Source of the DNA: Castellaniella sp. S9
Lineage (GTDB): Bacteria; Pseudomonadota; Gammaproteobacteria; Burkholderiales; Burkholderiaceae_B
Reading direction: 5' to 3'
Length of the DNA stretch: 64,000 nucleotides
Assembly: GCF_027257175.1 (NCBI RefSeq)
Contig: NZ_JAPFGD010000005.1
Span: forward strand, 328,447 to 392,446
Part shown: positions 40,564 through 51,095 of the stretch, piece after piece
Layout: every line of letters starts with the position of its first letter
Numbering within the stretch: position 1 is the first letter of the stretch
Program-made: the position numbers and the translations under genes
The notes under the pieces: model-generated
Database searches by the model: none
What the model was told of the DNA's origin: nothing
The model's input: the letters and a program-made list of their open reading frames with translations, nothing else

Positions 40564-40596
40564 GCCCGGCGCGGCGCCGAAGCGCCGCAACCGGGC
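40564..40596 (-). terminator. Strong hairpin between dnaK and dnaJ
   Basis: GCGGCGC-CGAA-GCGCCGC is extended by an outer GCCCGG/CCGGGC stem. No U tract follows on the minus strand, so partial attenuation or mRNA 3'-end protection of dnaK is more likely than full termination. Confidence 0.6.
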
Positions 40597-40616
40597 CCGT
40601 ACGAGGCGTGTCGCGA

Positions 40617-42539
40617 TCAGTCGCGCTTGACTTCCTTGAAGTCCGCATCGACCACGTTGTCATCGGCCGGCTGGGCCGCATCGGCCGACGCCGCGCCCTC
40701 GGCCGCCGCCTGGGCCTGCATGTCGGCGTACATCTTTTCGCCGAGCTTCTGCGAGGCCGTGGCAAGCGCCTCGGACTTGGCGTCGATCGCCGCCTTGTCG
40801 TCGCCCTTGATGGCGTCCTCGAGATCCTTGATGGCCGCCTCGATCGCGTCCTTTTCCGCTGCTTCGAGCTTGTCGCCGTATTCGGTCAGCGACTTGCGCG
40901 TGGCATGCACCAGGCCGTCGGCCTGGTTGCGAGCCTGGGCCAGCTCGGCGATGCGGTGGTCTTCCTCGGCATTGGCCTCGGCGTCCTTGACCATGCGCTC
41001 GATCTCGTCCTCGGTCAGGCCGGAGCTGGCCTTGATCGTGATCTTGTTTTCCTTGCCGGTGCCCTTGTCCTTGGCGGACACGTGCAGGATGCCGTTGGCG
41101 TCGATGTCGAAGGTCACCTCGATCTGCGGCAGGCCGCGCGGAGCGGGCGGAATGCCCTCGAGGTTGAACTCGCCCAGGGCCTTGTTGCCCGCGGCGACTT
41201 CGCGCTCGCCCTGATAGACCTTGATGGTCACGGCCGGCTGGTTGTCGTCGGCCGTCGAGAACACCTGCGAGAACCGCGTCGGGATCGTGGTGTTTTTCTT
41301 GATCATCTTGGTCATCACGCCGCCCAGGGTCTCGATGCCCAGCGACAGCGGGGTCACGTCCAGCAGCAGCACGTCCTTGCGGTCGCCCGAGAGCACGGAG
41401 CCCTGGATGGCGGCGCCGGCGGCGACGGCCTCATCGGGGTTCACGTCCTTGCGCGGATCGCGGCCGAAGAATTCCTTGACCTTTTCCTGGACCTTGGGCA
41501 TGCGCGTCATGCCGCCCACCAGGATCACGTCGTCGATGTCGGACACCTTGACGCCGGCGTCCTTGATGGCGATGCGGCAGGGCTCGATCGTGCGCTCGAT
41601 CAGCTCCTCGACCAGGGCCTCGAGCTTGGAGCGAGTGATCTTGATGTTCAGGTGCTTGGGGCCGGAGGCGTCGGCCGTGATGTACGGCAGGTTGATCTCG
41701 GTCTGCTGCGTCGAGGACAGTTCGATCTTGGCCTTTTCGGCGGCTTCTTTCAGGCGCTGCAGGGCCAGCACGTCCCTGGACAGGTCCGCGCCGGATTCCT
41801 TCTTGAATTCGCCGATGATGTAGTCGATGATGCGCTGGTCGAAGTCCTCGCCGCCCAGGAAGGTGTCGCCGTTGGTCGACAGCACCTCGAACTGCTTTTC
41901 GCCGTCCACGTCGGCGATCTCGATGATGGACACGTCGAACGTGCCGCCGCCCAGGTCATAGACGGCGATCTTGCGGTCGCCCTTTTCCGCCTTGTCCAGG
42001 CCGAAGGCCAGGGCCGCCGCGGTGGGCTCGTTGATGATGCGCTTGACCTCGAGGCCGGCGATGCGCCCGGCATCCTTGGTGGCCTGGCGCTGGCTGTCGT
42101 TGAAGTACGCCGGCACCGTGATCACGGCCTCGGTGACTTCCTCGCCCAGGTAGTCCTCGGCGGTCTTTTTCATCTTGCGCAGAATGTCGGCCGAGATCTG
42201 CTGCGGCGCGAGCTTCTTGTCCTGGGCTTCGACCCAGGCGTCGCCGTTGTCGGCCTTGATGATGCGGTAGGGCATCAGGTCGATGTCCTTTTGCACGGCC
42301 TTCTCGTCGAACTTGCGGCCGATCAGGCGCTTGACCGCGAACAGGGTGTTCTTGGGATTGGTGACGGCCTGGCGCTTGGCCGGCGCGCCCACGAGGATTT
42401 CACCGTCGGGCATGTAGGCGACGATGGAGGGCGTGGTGCGCGTGCCCTCGGAGTTTTCGATGATCTTGACCTTGCCGCCTTCCAGCACTGACACGCAGCT
42501 GTTGGTGGTGCCCAGGTCGATACCGATGATCTTGCTCAT
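40617..42539 (-). CDS. dnaK: Chaperone protein DnaK (Hsp70)
   Basis: A 640-residue Hsp70: phosphate loop [11 protein letters not shown] at the start, [26 protein letters not shown], substrate domain with [20 protein letters not shown], and the acidic tail ending EVKRD. ATP-dependent folding chaperone working with DnaJ and GrpE. A sigma-32 type promoter lies 55-85 bases upstream, so it can be induced independently of grpE. Confidence 0.99.
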   Translation of the reverse strand: MSKIIGIDLGTTNSCVSVLEGGKVKIIENSEGTRTTPSIVAYMPDGEILVGAPAKRQAVTNPKNTLFAVKRLIGRKFDEKAVQKDIDLMPYRIIKADNGDAWVEAQDKKLAPQQISADILRKMKKTAEDYLGEEVTEAVITVPAYFNDSQRQATKDAGRIAGLEVKRIINEPTAAALAFGLDKAEKGDRKIAVYDLGGGTFDVSIIEIADVDGEKQFEVLSTNGDTFLGGEDFDQRIIDYIIGEFKKESGADLSRDVLALQRLKEAAEKAKIELSSTQQTEINLPYITADASGPKHLNIKITRSKLEALVEELIERTIEPCRIAIKDAGVKVSDIDDVILVGGMTRMPKVQEKVKEFFGRDPRKDVNPDEAVAAGAAIQGSVLSGDRKDVLLLDVTPLSLGIETLGGVMTKMIKKNTTIPTRFSQVFSTADDNQPAVTIKVYQGEREVAAGNKALGEFNLEGIPPAPRGLPQIEVTFDIDANGILHVSAKDKGTGKENKITIKASSGLTEDEIERMVKDAEANAEEDHRIAELAQARNQADGLVHATRKSLTEYGDKLEAAEKDAIEAAIKDLEDAIKGDDKAAIDAKSEALATASQKLGEKMYADMQAQAAAEGAASADAAQPADDNVVDADFKEVKRD

Positions 42540-42594
42540 GTTTGCGGATCCTGTCGATGATTGGATGAATGGGGTGGTGATCCACCGATGGCTC

Positions 42595-42624
42595 TAATGT
42601 GGGGGTGCCTGGCGCGATTTCAAG
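42595..42624 (-). promoter_or_regulatory. Sigma-32 heat-shock promoter of dnaK
   Basis: On the minus strand CTTGAAA, 13 bases, then CCCCACATTA: close to the sigma-32 consensus (CTTGAAA and CCCCATNT with 13-17 bases between). It lies in the grpE-dnaK gap, upstream of dnaK. Confidence 0.85.
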
Positions 42625-42650
42625 CGAAGCGCGCCGGGTCCGTGCCGGAA

Positions 42651-43229
42651 TCAGGCGGTGTCGGCGGGGCCGGCCGACACCATGACCAGCGCCGGGCGCA
42701 ACACGCGGTCGGCCAGCAGGTAGCCTTTCTGCAGTGTCTGGGCGACGGTGCCCTGCGGGTGTTCGGAAGCCACGTTGGAGATCGCCTGGTGGCGGTGCGG
42801 ATCAAAGACATCGCCGGCAGCGGGGGCGATCTCGCGCATCTGGTTGCGCTCGAAGGCGCCGTTCAACTGGCGCAGGGTGGCCTCGACGCCCTCCTGCCAG
42901 GCCTCGGCGGTCTGCCCGGCCTGCGCCAGGGCCGCCTCGAGGCTGTCACGCACCGGGATCAGGCTTTCGGCAAAGGACTCGATGCCGAACTTGCGGGCCT
43001 TGGCGACGTCCTCCTGGGCGCGGCGCCGGACGTTCTCGACCTCGGCGTGGGCGCGCAGCAACTGATCGTGATACTGGGCGACCTTGGCCTCGGCGTCGGC
43101 CAGCAGGGCCGCCAAGTCCTCGCCCGCCTCTGCGGGCGCGGCACCTTCGGCAGCCGCGTCCTCGGGGCCGGGCCGGCTGTCGGGTATCGGTTTATCTTGG
43201 GGATCCAGGTCTTGCTCGGATGCCGACAT
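42651..43229 (-). CDS. grpE: Nucleotide exchange factor GrpE
   Basis: A 192-residue protein with an acidic N-terminal region, a long helical segment (LLADAEAKVAQYHDQLLRAH, then AEVENVRRR) and the conserved beta domain ending GYLLADRVLRPALV. It releases ADP from DnaK. The ATG at 43229 (MSASEQDLD) has GGAG at proper distance; a GTG five codons earlier is the alternative. Its own sigma-32 promoter lies just upstream, beside the hemH stop codon. Confidence 0.96.
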   Translation of the reverse strand: MSASEQDLDPQDKPIPDSRPGPEDAAAEGAAPAEAGEDLAALLADAEAKVAQYHDQLLRAHAEVENVRRRAQEDVAKARKFGIESFAESLIPVRDSLEAALAQAGQTAEAWQEGVEATLRQLNGAFERNQMREIAPAAGDVFDPHRHQAISNVASEHPQGTVAQTLQKGYLLADRVLRPALVMVSAGPADTA

Positions 43230-43283
43230 ACGGGGAGTCTCCACTACGGATAGAACGATGGACGAAAAACGATGTTAGTGGAC

Positions 43284-43309
43284 ATGGGGGCGTCCGCGCG
43301 GATTTCAAG
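43284..43309 (-). promoter_or_regulatory. Sigma-32 heat-shock promoter of grpE
   Basis: On the minus strand CTTGAAA, 13 bases, CCCCATGT, an almost perfect sigma-32 promoter. It begins eight bases after the hemH stop, so grpE is heat-inducible separately from hrcA-hemH. Confidence 0.88.
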
Positions 43310-43316
43310 ACCCCTT

Positions 43317-44363
43317 TTACAGCCAGCCGCCCAGATCGCGGACAATCAGGTCCGCATAGGCGCGCGCCCACGCCGGCCGCGCGTTCAGGCAAGGCACGTA
43401 GCGGAACGCGCGGCCGCCCGCGCCGAGGAAGGCCTCGCGGCACTGCATGTCGATTTCCTCGAGGGTCTCCAGGCAGTCGGCGACAAAGCCCGGGCACATC
43501 ACGTCGACGGTGCCCACGCCCTCGCGGGCCCAGTCCCGCAGGGTGGGCAGCGTGTACGGCTGCAGCCAGGGCGCCGCCCCGAAACGGCTTTGGAAGGCCA
43601 CGTGCAGGCGGGATCCGTCCGCGCCCAGGCGTTCGCGCAGCCGCTGGGCGGTGGCCAGGCATTCCCGGAAATAGGGATCGCCCTGGCGCACGGACGCCTC
43701 GGGCAAGCCATGGAAGCTGAGCAGCACGCGATCGGGCACGCCCGCCTGCGCCCAGTGCTCGCGCAGGGACTCGTGCAGCGCCTCGATGTAGGCGGGTTCC
43801 TGCGGAAAGGATGCCATGGCGCGCAGTGCCGGCTGGCGGCGCAGGCGGGCGAGGTACGCGCAGGTGGCATCGACCGCGGTGGCCGTGGTGCTGGCGGCGT
43901 ACTGGGGATACATGGGAGCCACGAGGATGCGGCCGCAGCCCGCCGAGCGCAGCGCGTCGACGCCCTCGGCGATCGAGGGGTTCCCGTAGCGCATCGCCAG
44001 GTGCACGCGCACATCCAGGCCGCGCCCCGCCAATTCCGCGGCCACCGCGTCGGCCAGATCACGGCTGTACACCAGCAGCGGCGAGCCGCGCTCGAGCCAG
44101 ATGTCCCGGTATTTGGGCGCCACCGCCGCCGGCCGGCGGGTGAGCACGAACAGGCGCAGGATCACCTGCCACAACAGCGGGGGCAGCTCGACCACCCGCG
44201 GATCCGACAGGAACTGGCCCAGGTAGCGGCGCACCGCCGCGGCGGTGGGCTCGTCGGGTGTTCCCAGGTTGATCATCAACACCCCCACGGGACCCGGCCC
44301 GGTATCGGGAACCTCGAGATTCAGGGCCTGGGGGTTCGGGGGTTCGGACAGGTAGCGGGGCAT
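43317..44363 (-). CDS. hemH: Ferrochelatase
   Basis: A 348-residue enzyme inserting Fe2+ into protoporphyrin IX, the last step of haem synthesis. GVLMINLGTPDEPTAAAVRR near the N-terminus, the active-site LLSFHGLPEASVRQGD (catalytic His) and VMCPGFVADCLETLEEI are diagnostic. The ATG at 44363 is used; the frame extends two codons further to a TTG. It follows hrcA by about 65 bases in the same direction, an arrangement I know from related Burkholderiales. Confidence 0.97.
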   Translation of the reverse strand: MPRYLSEPPNPQALNLEVPDTGPGPVGVLMINLGTPDEPTAAAVRRYLGQFLSDPRVVELPPLLWQVILRLFVLTRRPAAVAPKYRDIWLERGSPLLVYSRDLADAVAAELAGRGLDVRVHLAMRYGNPSIAEGVDALRSAGCGRILVAPMYPQYAASTTATAVDATCAYLARLRRQPALRAMASFPQEPAYIEALHESLREHWAQAGVPDRVLLSFHGLPEASVRQGDPYFRECLATAQRLRERLGADGSRLHVAFQSRFGAAPWLQPYTLPTLRDWAREGVGTVDVMCPGFVADCLETLEEIDMQCREAFLGAGGRAFRYVPCLNARPAWARAYADLIVRDLGGWL

Positions 44364-44428
44364 GGGCAAAGGACTGGCGGGTACGTGCGGAGAATGTGGT
44401 GCGGGATGGGGCGCGCGGCCCCGCCGCC

Positions 44429-45442
44429 TCAGGGGGATGCGTGGCTGAGGGCGTTGGACAGCATGCGGGCGGTGAGGTCCACGATGGGGATGACGCGTTC
44501 GTAGGCCATACGCGAGGGGCCGATCACGCCCAGCGTGCCGACGACCTTGCCGTCCGCGCCATAGGGCGCCGTGATGACCGAGACGTCCTCCAGAGGCACC
44601 AGGCGCGAGTCGCCGCCGATGTAGATCTGGACCCCCTGGGCCTGGCTGGAGACGTCCAGCAGGTGCAGGAGTTCGGTCTTGTGCTCGAACAGGGCGAACA
44701 GGCGGCGCAGGCGGTCCATGTCGGCGGTCATCTCGGAGATCCCGAGGAGCTTGCCCTCGCCCGAGATCACCACCGCGTCGTCCTCGGAGGCCTCGGTGCT
44801 GGTGCCGGCCTCGACGGCCGCCTGCATCAGCCGTGAGATGTCGGTCTGCAGGGAAGACAGCTCGTTGGCCAGGGACAGGCGGACCTCGTGGAACGAGCGC
44901 CCCGAAAAGTTGCGGTTGAAGAAATTGCTGGCCTCGAGGAGTTCGACCTCGGTGTATTCGCGGGTGACGAACAGGATGCGGTTCTGGACGTCGCCATCGG
45001 GCGTGACGATGATCAGCAGTACGCGGCGGTCGGACAGGCGGATGAACTCGATGTGGCGAAACACCTGGGAGCGCTTGGGCGTCAGCACCACGCCGGCGAA
45101 TTGCGACAGATTGGACAGCAGCGAGGCGGCGGCGGTCACGGCGCGGCCGGGCTCGGACGCCGGCAGGAATTCCTGCATGCGCGCCGCGGGTTCCAAGTCG
45201 TAGGGCTGGACCGTCAGCAGGGTGTCCACGAACATGCGGTAGCCGCGCGGCGTGGGCACCCGGCCGGCCGAGGTATGGGGGCTGTGGATCAGGCCCAGGT
45301 CCTCGAGATCGGCCATCACGTTGCGGATGGTCGCCGGCGACAGGTCGAACATCTTGGAAAGCGTGCGCGAGCCCACCGGCTGGCCATCGTCGATGTAGCG
45401 TTCGATCAGCGCCTTGAGCAGCGCCTTGGCTCTGTCATCCAT
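44429..45442 (-). CDS. hrcA: Heat-inducible transcription repressor HrcA
   Basis: A 337-residue repressor. N-terminal winged helix ([40 protein letters not shown]) followed by the GAF-like domain ([36 protein letters not shown]). HrcA normally binds CIRCE elements to repress groESL and sometimes dnaK. The ATG at 45442 is the family start; the frame continues 12 codons upstream. No CIRCE was found near any heat-shock gene here, which use sigma-32 sites instead, so its target (probably groESL) is elsewhere. Confidence 0.97.
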   Translation of the reverse strand: MDDRAKALLKALIERYIDDGQPVGSRTLSKMFDLSPATIRNVMADLEDLGLIHSPHTSAGRVPTPRGYRMFVDTLLTVQPYDLEPAARMQEFLPASEPGRAVTAAASLLSNLSQFAGVVLTPKRSQVFRHIEFIRLSDRRVLLIIVTPDGDVQNRILFVTREYTEVELLEASNFFNRNFSGRSFHEVRLSLANELSSLQTDISRLMQAAVEAGTSTEASEDDAVVISGEGKLLGISEMTADMDRLRRLFALFEHKTELLHLLDVSSQAQGVQIYIGGDSRLVPLEDVSVITAPYGADGKVVGTLGVIGPSRMAYERVIPIVDLTARMLSNALSHASP

Positions 45443-45558
45443 GTGCTGTCCCAGTGCGGGGGCCCGTCCTGCGGTCACTACGGCAGCGCCGCACCGGGCA
45501 TCCCCCTATAATCGGATTCTGCCCTATTATTCCATTAATCGGCGAGGTATTCCGTCCC

Positions 45559-46476
45559 ATGCACTTCAAGACCGTGGCCATCGTGGGCCGATACCAGGAC
45601 AGCGGGCTGGACGCGCCGCTGCGCCGGCTGGCCGGCACCCTGCGCCACGCCGGCTGCGACGTGCTGATCGAGGCCGACACGGGACGCAACACCGGGGTCG
45701 CCGAATATCCCCTCGCCTCGTTCGAGGACATCGGCCGGCGCGCCGACCTGGCCGTCATCATGGGCGGCGACGGCACCATGCTGGGCGCCGCCCGCCGCCT
45801 GGCCACCAGCGGCGTGTCCATGATCGGCATCAACCACGGCCGCCTGGGCTTCATCACCGACATCCCCCTGGACAGCGCCGACGAGGCCGTCGCCAGCATC
45901 CTCAACGGCGGCTACGAACCCGACGAGCGCATCCTGCTCGAGGGCCGGGTGATGCGCGGCACCGAGGAAATGTACTCGGGTCTGGCCCTGAACGACGTCA
46001 TCATCAACCGCGCCGGGCGCGGCGGCATGATCGAGCTGCGCGTCCAGTTCAACGGCACATTCATGTACAGCCAGCGCGCCGACGGCCTGATCATCGCCAC
46101 GCCCACCGGGTCGACGGCCTATGCGCTGTCGGCCAACGGCCCCATCCTGCATCCGCAGGTCGAGGCCCTGGTGCTGGTGCCCGTGGCGCCGCAGACGCTG
46201 TCCAACCGCCCGATCGCCCTGCCCGACGACGGCGTGCTCAACATCACCATCCGGGCCTTGGGCCGGGTCGAATCGGGCGCCAGCATCCACTTCGACATGC
46301 AGACCTGGTCGAACTGCCAGGAGGGCGACCGCATCGACGTACGCCGCAGCCCGCACCGGGTGCGCTTCCTGCACCCCACGGGCTACAGCTATTTTTCCAC
46401 CCTGCGCAGCAAGCTCAACTGGAACCGCATGCTGCAGCCCTGGCACGACCCCGACACCGATACCGACACCGACTAG
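45559..46476 (+). CDS. nadK: NAD kinase
   Basis: A 305-residue enzyme that phosphorylates NAD to NADP. Catalytic motif MGGDGTML (68-75), NDVIINR and TPTGSTAYALSANGP are family signatures. The start MHFKTVAIVG at 45559 is chosen over an upstream extension through promoter sequence. Divergent from hrcA; recN follows after 13 bases and is likely co-transcribed. The tail ends in an Asp-Thr repeat. Confidence 0.97.
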   Translation: MHFKTVAIVGRYQDSGLDAPLRRLAGTLRHAGCDVLIEADTGRNTGVAEYPLASFEDIGRRADLAVIMGGDGTMLGAARRLATSGVSMIGINHGRLGFITDIPLDSADEAVASILNGGYEPDERILLEGRVMRGTEEMYSGLALNDVIINRAGRGGMIELRVQFNGTFMYSQRADGLIIATPTGSTAYALSANGPILHPQVEALVLVPVAPQTLSNRPIALPDDGVLNITIRALGRVESGASIHFDMQTWSNCQEGDRIDVRRSPHRVRFLHPTGYSYFSTLRSKLNWNRMLQPWHDPDTDTDTD

Positions 46477-46489
46477 GGCCCGTCACGAC

Positions 46490-48130
46490 ATGCTGCGCGA
46501 GCTGCACATCAACGACTTCGTCATCGTCACCCGGGCCAGCCTGGATTTCGAGGCCGGCTTCACGGTGTTTTCGGGCGAGACCGGCGCAGGCAAATCCATC
46601 CTCATCGACGCCCTGTCCCTCGCCCTGGGCGAGCGCGGCGAGGCCGCGCTGCTGCGCGAGGGCGCCCAGCGCACCGACATCAGCGCGCTGTTCGACGCCC
46701 CCGAGGCGGTCGGCGCGTGGCTGGCCGAACAATCGCTGGACGGGCCGGAGCTCATCCTGCGTCGCGTCATCGACCGCCAGGGCCGCAGCAAGGCCTACAT
46801 CAACGGCACGCCCGCGACCCTCGCCCAATTGCGCGAGGTCGGCGCCTTGCTGGTCGACATCCACGGGCAGCATGCCCACCAAAGCCTGCTGCGGGCCGCC
46901 AGCCAGCGCGAGCTGCTGGACGCGCAGGGCGGCCACCAGGCGCTGGCGCGAACGGTGGCCGGGGCCTGGCAGGACTGGCGCGCGGCGGAATCCGCCCTCG
47001 AGGATGCGCGGCGCAACGCCGAGGACCTGGCCCAGGCCCGCGAGCGCCTGGCCGGCGACCTCGCCGTCCTGGACGAGATCGACCCCCAGCCCGGCCAATG
47101 GCAGGACCTGTGCGCGCACCAGGCGCGCCTCGCCCACGCCCAGGCCCTGCTGGAAGGCGCCGGCCAGGCCATCGAGGCCCTGGACGGCGAACAGGGCTCC
47201 GCCGCCCAGGCCCTGTACGCCGCGCGGCATGCGCTCCAGCCCCTGCTGCGTCACGATCCCGCCCTGGACGAATTCTGCCAGGCCATCGAATCCGCGCGCA
47301 TCGTCTGCGCCGAGGCCGTGTCCGGCCTCGCGGCGTACATCGACCGGCTCGAACCCGATCCCGATGCCCTATCCCGTGCTGAGCAGCGCATGACGCGCAT
47401 GTTCGACGCGGCGCGGCGCTTCCACACCGAGCCCGAAGCCCTGCCGGAACTGCACGAACGGTTGCGCGAGCAGGCCCGCGCCGGCGAGGCCGCGCTCGAT
47501 CTCGAGGCCCTCGAGGACGCCCGCCGGGCGGCCGAGGCCCGCTACCGGCAGGCGGCGACCGAGCTCGGCCAGGCGCGCGCCGCCACCGCCCACCATCTGG
47601 GCAACGAGGTCGGGCGCGCCATGCAGGCCCTGGCCATGGCGGGCGGCACCTTCGAGGTCGCCCTGCACGAGACCAAGCCCGGCCCACACGGCCTGGAGTC
47701 CGTCGAATTCCTGGTGTCCGGCCATGCCGGCGTACCGCCGCGGCCGCTGGCCAAGGTCGCCTCGGGCGGCGAACTCGCCCGCATCTCGCTGGCGCTGTCG
47801 GTGATCGCCAGCCGCGCGGCGCGGGTGCCCACGCTGATCTTCGACGAAGTCGACGCCGGCATCGGCGGCGCCGTGGCCGAGGTCGTGGGCCGCCTGCTGC
47901 GGGAATTGGGCGAGCGCCACCAGGTGCTGTGCGTGACCCATCTGCCGCAGGTCGCCGCCTGTGCGGCACACCATTTCCAGGTCAGCAAGTCGACCACGGA
48001 AGGCGCCACCTCGACGGCGATCCTGGCGCTGGACGAAGCCGCCCGCGTCGACGAGATCGCCCGGATGCTGGGCGGGCTGACGATCACCGACACCACCCGC
48101 AAGCACGCGCGGGAGATGCTGGGAACCTAG
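46490..48130 (+). CDS. recN: DNA repair protein RecN
   Basis: A 546-residue SMC-like ATPase for double-strand break repair. Walker A GETGAGKS (29-36), a Gln-rich DIHGQHAHQSLL, a central coiled coil, and the C-terminal ABC half with VASGGELARISLAL, LIFDEVDAGIGG and VTHLPQVAA. The start at 46490 sits 13 bases after nadK; a longer frame to the left overlaps nadK and is spurious. Confidence 0.97.
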   Translation: MLRELHINDFVIVTRASLDFEAGFTVFSGETGAGKSILIDALSLALGERGEAALLREGAQRTDISALFDAPEAVGAWLAEQSLDGPELILRRVIDRQGRSKAYINGTPATLAQLREVGALLVDIHGQHAHQSLLRAASQRELLDAQGGHQALARTVAGAWQDWRAAESALEDARRNAEDLAQARERLAGDLAVLDEIDPQPGQWQDLCAHQARLAHAQALLEGAGQAIEALDGEQGSAAQALYAARHALQPLLRHDPALDEFCQAIESARIVCAEAVSGLAAYIDRLEPDPDALSRAEQRMTRMFDAARRFHTEPEALPELHERLREQARAGEAALDLEALEDARRAAEARYRQAATELGQARAATAHHLGNEVGRAMQALAMAGGTFEVALHETKPGPHGLESVEFLVSGHAGVPPRPLAKVASGGELARISLALSVIASRAARVPTLIFDEVDAGIGGAVAEVVGRLLRELGERHQVLCVTHLPQVAACAAHHFQVSKSTTEGATSTAILALDEAARVDEIARMLGGLTITDTTRKHAREMLGT

Positions 48131-48172
48131 GGCCGGGCATCCGGCGGGGTCAACGCCGGACGTGCCATCCGG

Positions 48173-48589
48173 TTATTTGGTCGCGCACTTGGGACAAATG
48201 CCGTACAGCATGACGGTATGGCTTTCGAGCGTAAAGCCATTGTCCTTGGCGATGCGATGCTGGCGCTTTTCGATCTCGGGGTCCGAGAATTCCACCACCG
48301 TGCCGCAATTGGTGCAGATCAGGTGGTCGTGGTGATCCCCGTCGTTGAGTTCGAACACCGCCTTGCCGCCGTCGAACTGGCTGCGCATCAGGATGCCGGC
48401 CTGTTCGAACTGGGTCAGGACGCGGTATACGGTGGCCAGGCCGATGTCGACATCCTCGGCGATCAGGGCGCGATAGATATCCTCGGCACTGTGGTGCCGG
48501 TCTTCCGCCTTGCGGAATATGTCGAGGATCTTGAGGCGAGGAAAAGTCGCCTTCAAACCCATGTTTTTGAGTTCAAGCTGGTCGTTCAT
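48173..48589 (-). CDS. fur: Ferric uptake regulator Fur
   Basis: A 138-residue metalloregulator. Winged helix with [15 protein letters not shown] and [17 protein letters not shown], metal site [13 protein letters not shown] with the first CxxC, and CPKC near the C-terminus (second structural Cys pair). With Fe2+ it represses iron uptake genes. The ATG at 48589 (MNDQLELK) is the family start. Divergent from bamE, convergent with recN; I could not identify a clear Fur box in the 163-base gap. Confidence 0.97.
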   Translation of the reverse strand: MNDQLELKNMGLKATFPRLKILDIFRKAEDRHHSAEDIYRALIAEDVDIGLATVYRVLTQFEQAGILMRSQFDGGKAVFELNDGDHHDHLICTNCGTVVEFSDPEIEKRQHRIAKDNGFTLESHTVMLYGICPKCATK

Positions 48590-48752
48590 GGTTGAAGTAT
48601 CCCGGGTAATGCCCTGGAAGGCAAGCCGCCCAAAATCCCCCGGCGCATGCACGGGTGCGGTCCGCGCTATGATGCGCAAGTTCGAATACCTTTATGATAG
48701 CGGTTTTAGGGGGTTCCAACCGTACTCCCACACTTCGACACAGGGAAGATTT

Positions 48753-49229
48753 GTGCGAATCCTAGCCACCGAACACCTACGCCGGATCCAGGTCTGCCTG
48801 GTCGCGGGCATCATGGCGGCCACGCTCTCGGCCTGCGGCTCGACCAACTGGGGCTTTCCCTATCGGGCGACCATCCAGCAAGGCAACTGGATCACCACCG
48901 AACAAATCGCCCAGCTCGAGGTCGGCATGACGCGCGACCAGGTGCGCTTCATCCTGGGCACGCCGACCCTGCAGGACGCCCTGCACGCCGACCGCTGGGA
49001 TTACCCCTATTACAACCAGCCGGGCTACGGCAAGGATGAGCTGCGCAAGTTCACCGTCTGGTTCGAACACGACCAGCTCGTGCGCTGGTCCGGCGATCCG
49101 CAACCCGACCGCCAGCCCTTCCAGAAGGCCGACAGCGGCAAGGACGCCATCAGCCCCGATGGCGCCGCCGGCCAGGATGCGGCGAACGCGCCGGCGGGCG
49201 ACACAGGCCCGGACGCGTCAAAGGAGTAA
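48753..49229 (+). CDS. bamE: Outer membrane assembly lipoprotein BamE
   Basis: A 158-residue lipoprotein (SmpA/OmlA). The signal peptide ends in the lipobox LSAC (Cys about 28); the BamE core is [20 protein letters not shown], then [16 protein letters not shown]. Part of the Bam complex that inserts beta-barrels into the outer membrane. The start is a GTG at 48753 with GGGAAG before it; no ATG lies between it and the lipobox that would leave a complete signal. A Pro/Ala-rich tail follows the core. dapB starts four bases after the stop. Confidence 0.95.
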   Translation: MRILATEHLRRIQVCLVAGIMAATLSACGSTNWGFPYRATIQQGNWITTEQIAQLEVGMTRDQVRFILGTPTLQDALHADRWDYPYYNQPGYGKDELRKFTVWFEHDQLVRWSGDPQPDRQPFQKADSGKDAISPDGAAGQDAANAPAGDTGPDASKE

Positions 49230-49233
49230 ACCA

Positions 49234-50025
49234 ATGCGTATTGCCATCGCGGGCGCCGGAGGGCGCATGGGCCGCATGCTGATCGAGGCCGTGCTGGACA
49301 CCGCCGATTTGCGACTGACCGTTGCGTTGGAGCGCCCGGGCGCGGCCTCGCTGGGAGAGGACGCCGGCGCCTTCCTCGGGCGCGACACCGGCGTGCGGAC
49401 CACCGACGACCTGGACGCGCTGGCCGGCGCCGATTGCCTGATCGACTTCACCCGCCCCGAGGGCACCCTCGCCCACCTCGAGGCCTGCGTGCGCCACGGC
49501 GTCAAGGCCGTCATCGGCACCACGGGCCTGGACGCGGCCGGCAAGCAGGCCATACGCGCCGCCAGCCAAAAGACCGCCATCGTGTTCGCGCCCAACATGA
49601 GCGTCGGCGTCAACGCCACGCTGAAACTGCTGGACATGGCCGCGCGCCTGCTCAACAGCGGCTACGACGTCGAGGTCTTCGAGGCCCACCACCGCAACAA
49701 GGTCGACGCCCCGTCGGGCACCGCCCTCGCCATGGGCGAGGCCGTCGCCCGCGCCTGGGGCGTGTCCCTCGACGAGGTCGCCGACTGGGCGCGCCACGGC
49801 AACACCGGCGTGCGCGAGACCGGCCACATCGGGTTCTCGGTGGTGCGAGGCGGCGACATCGTCGGCGACCACACCGTGTATTTCTGCGGCACCGGCGAGC
49901 GCATCGAGATCACCCACCGCTCCAGCAGCCGCGCCACCTACGCCCAGGGCAGCCTGCGGGCCGCGCGCTACCTCGCACGCAAGGAATTCGGCCTGTTCGA
50001 CATGCAGGACGTCCTGGCGACCTGA
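49234..50025 (+). CDS. dapB: 4-hydroxy-tetrahydrodipicolinate reductase
   Basis: A 263-residue enzyme of the lysine/diaminopimelate pathway, reducing the dapA product with NAD(P)H. N-terminal cofactor motif [10 protein letters not shown], and catalytic segment [15 protein letters not shown] with the His pair and Lys. AAGGAG precedes the ATG. Co-transcribed with bamE in the order usual for Burkholderiales. Confidence 0.97.
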   Translation: MRIAIAGAGGRMGRMLIEAVLDTADLRLTVALERPGAASLGEDAGAFLGRDTGVRTTDDLDALAGADCLIDFTRPEGTLAHLEACVRHGVKAVIGTTGLDAAGKQAIRAASQKTAIVFAPNMSVGVNATLKLLDMAARLLNSGYDVEVFEAHHRNKVDAPSGTALAMGEAVARAWGVSLDEVADWARHGNTGVRETGHIGFSVVRGGDIVGDHTVYFCGTGERIEITHRSSSRATYAQGSLRAARYLARKEFGLFDMQDVLAT

Positions 50026-50030
50026 GCGCC

Positions 50031-51041
50031 TCAGTCCAGCAGCACAGGTTCCCTTTCCAGCGCCACCCCGAACCGCGCGAGCACGTCCTCGCGCACGGCC
50101 TCGGACAGGCGCAGCACGTCGTCCGCCGCCGCCCCGCCGTGATTGACCAGCACCAGCGCCTGGCGCTCATGCATGCCCACCGGCCCCAGGCGCCTGCCCT
50201 TCCAGCCTGCCTGTTCGATCAGCCAGCCGGCCGCGAGCTTCAGGCCGCCATCGGCCTGCGCATACATGGGCAGGCCCGGGAATCGCGCACGCAGATCCTC
50301 GGCCACCGCCGCCGGCACCACCGGATTCTTGAAGAAACTGCCCGCATTGCCCAGCACGGCGGGATCGGGCAACTTGCGCCGGCGGACGGCGCAGACCGCA
50401 TCGAACACCGCGCGTGGCGTCGCCGCCCCGGCCAGCGCCGGATGCGATCGCAAGTCCGGATAATCCAGCACCGGCCGCCACGTCTTGGGCAGGCGAAAGC
50501 GCACCGCCAGAATCAGCCAGCGCCCGGCCCCCATCCGCTTGAACAGGCTGTCGCGATAGGCGAAGCCGCAGTCCCCGGGCGCCAAGTCCACCCGCCGCCC
50601 CGCCGGGATATCCCAGGCCGTCACGCCCGCCAGGCGCTGGTCCAGCTCCAGCCCGTAGGCGCCGATGTTCTGCACCGGCGCAGCGCCCACCGTCCCCGGA
50701 ATCAGCGCCAGGTTCTCGAGCCCCGGCCAGCCGCGGCGCAGACATTCGTCCACGAACGCATGCCAGGACTCGCCGGCGGCGGCCTCCACCTCCCAGGCCT
50801 CATCATCCTCGCGCAGCAGGCGGACGCCACGCAGCTCGACCCGGGCCACCAGGTGGCGCGGGCGCTCGCGCATCACCACATTGCTGCCGCCCCCCAGCAC
50901 GAAAACCTCGCGCCCCGCGTCGGCCAGCGCACTGAGCGCCAGGGCGTGCGCCTCGTCCCGGATGCGGAGCACGGCGGCGCGCGCCGGCAGGCCCAGCGTA
51001 TTGCTGCTGCGGAGGTCCTGTTCGGTGATGTCCGGCGCCAT
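50031..51041 (-). CDS. murB: UDP-N-acetylenolpyruvoylglucosamine reductase
   Basis: About 336 residues; the FAD enzyme that makes UDP-MurNAc for peptidoglycan. [14 protein letters not shown] binds [23 protein letters not shown] and FAYRDSLFK are diagnostic; AGSFFKNP carries the catalytic Ser region (type I MurB). Three in-frame ATGs are possible (51074, 51047, 51041); the last is chosen for its GGAT at suitable distance. Convergent with dapB, five bases apart. Confidence 0.95.
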   Translation of the reverse strand: MAPDITEQDLRSSNTLGLPARAAVLRIRDEAHALALSALADAGREVFVLGGGSNVVMRERPRHLVARVELRGVRLLREDDEAWEVEAAAGESWHAFVDECLRRGWPGLENLALIPGTVGAAPVQNIGAYGLELDQRLAGVTAWDIPAGRRVDLAPGDCGFAYRDSLFKRMGAGRWLILAVRFRLPKTWRPVLDYPDLRSHPALAGAATPRAVFDAVCAVRRRKLPDPAVLGNAGSFFKNPVVPAAVAEDLRARFPGLPMYAQADGGLKLAAGWLIEQAGWKGRRLGPVGMHERQALVLVNHGGAAADDVLRLSEAVREDVLARFGVALEREPVLLD

Positions 51042-51095
51042 GCGCATCCCAGTTTGCGGCAAAAACGTAAGCATAACGCGGGGATGCGGTGGGAC

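Noticed and set aside
40520..45558. CIRCE element for HrcA
   Set aside because: I searched the gaps around grpE, dnaK, dnaJ, hrcA and nadK for TTAGCACTC-N9-GAGTGCTAA and saw no match.
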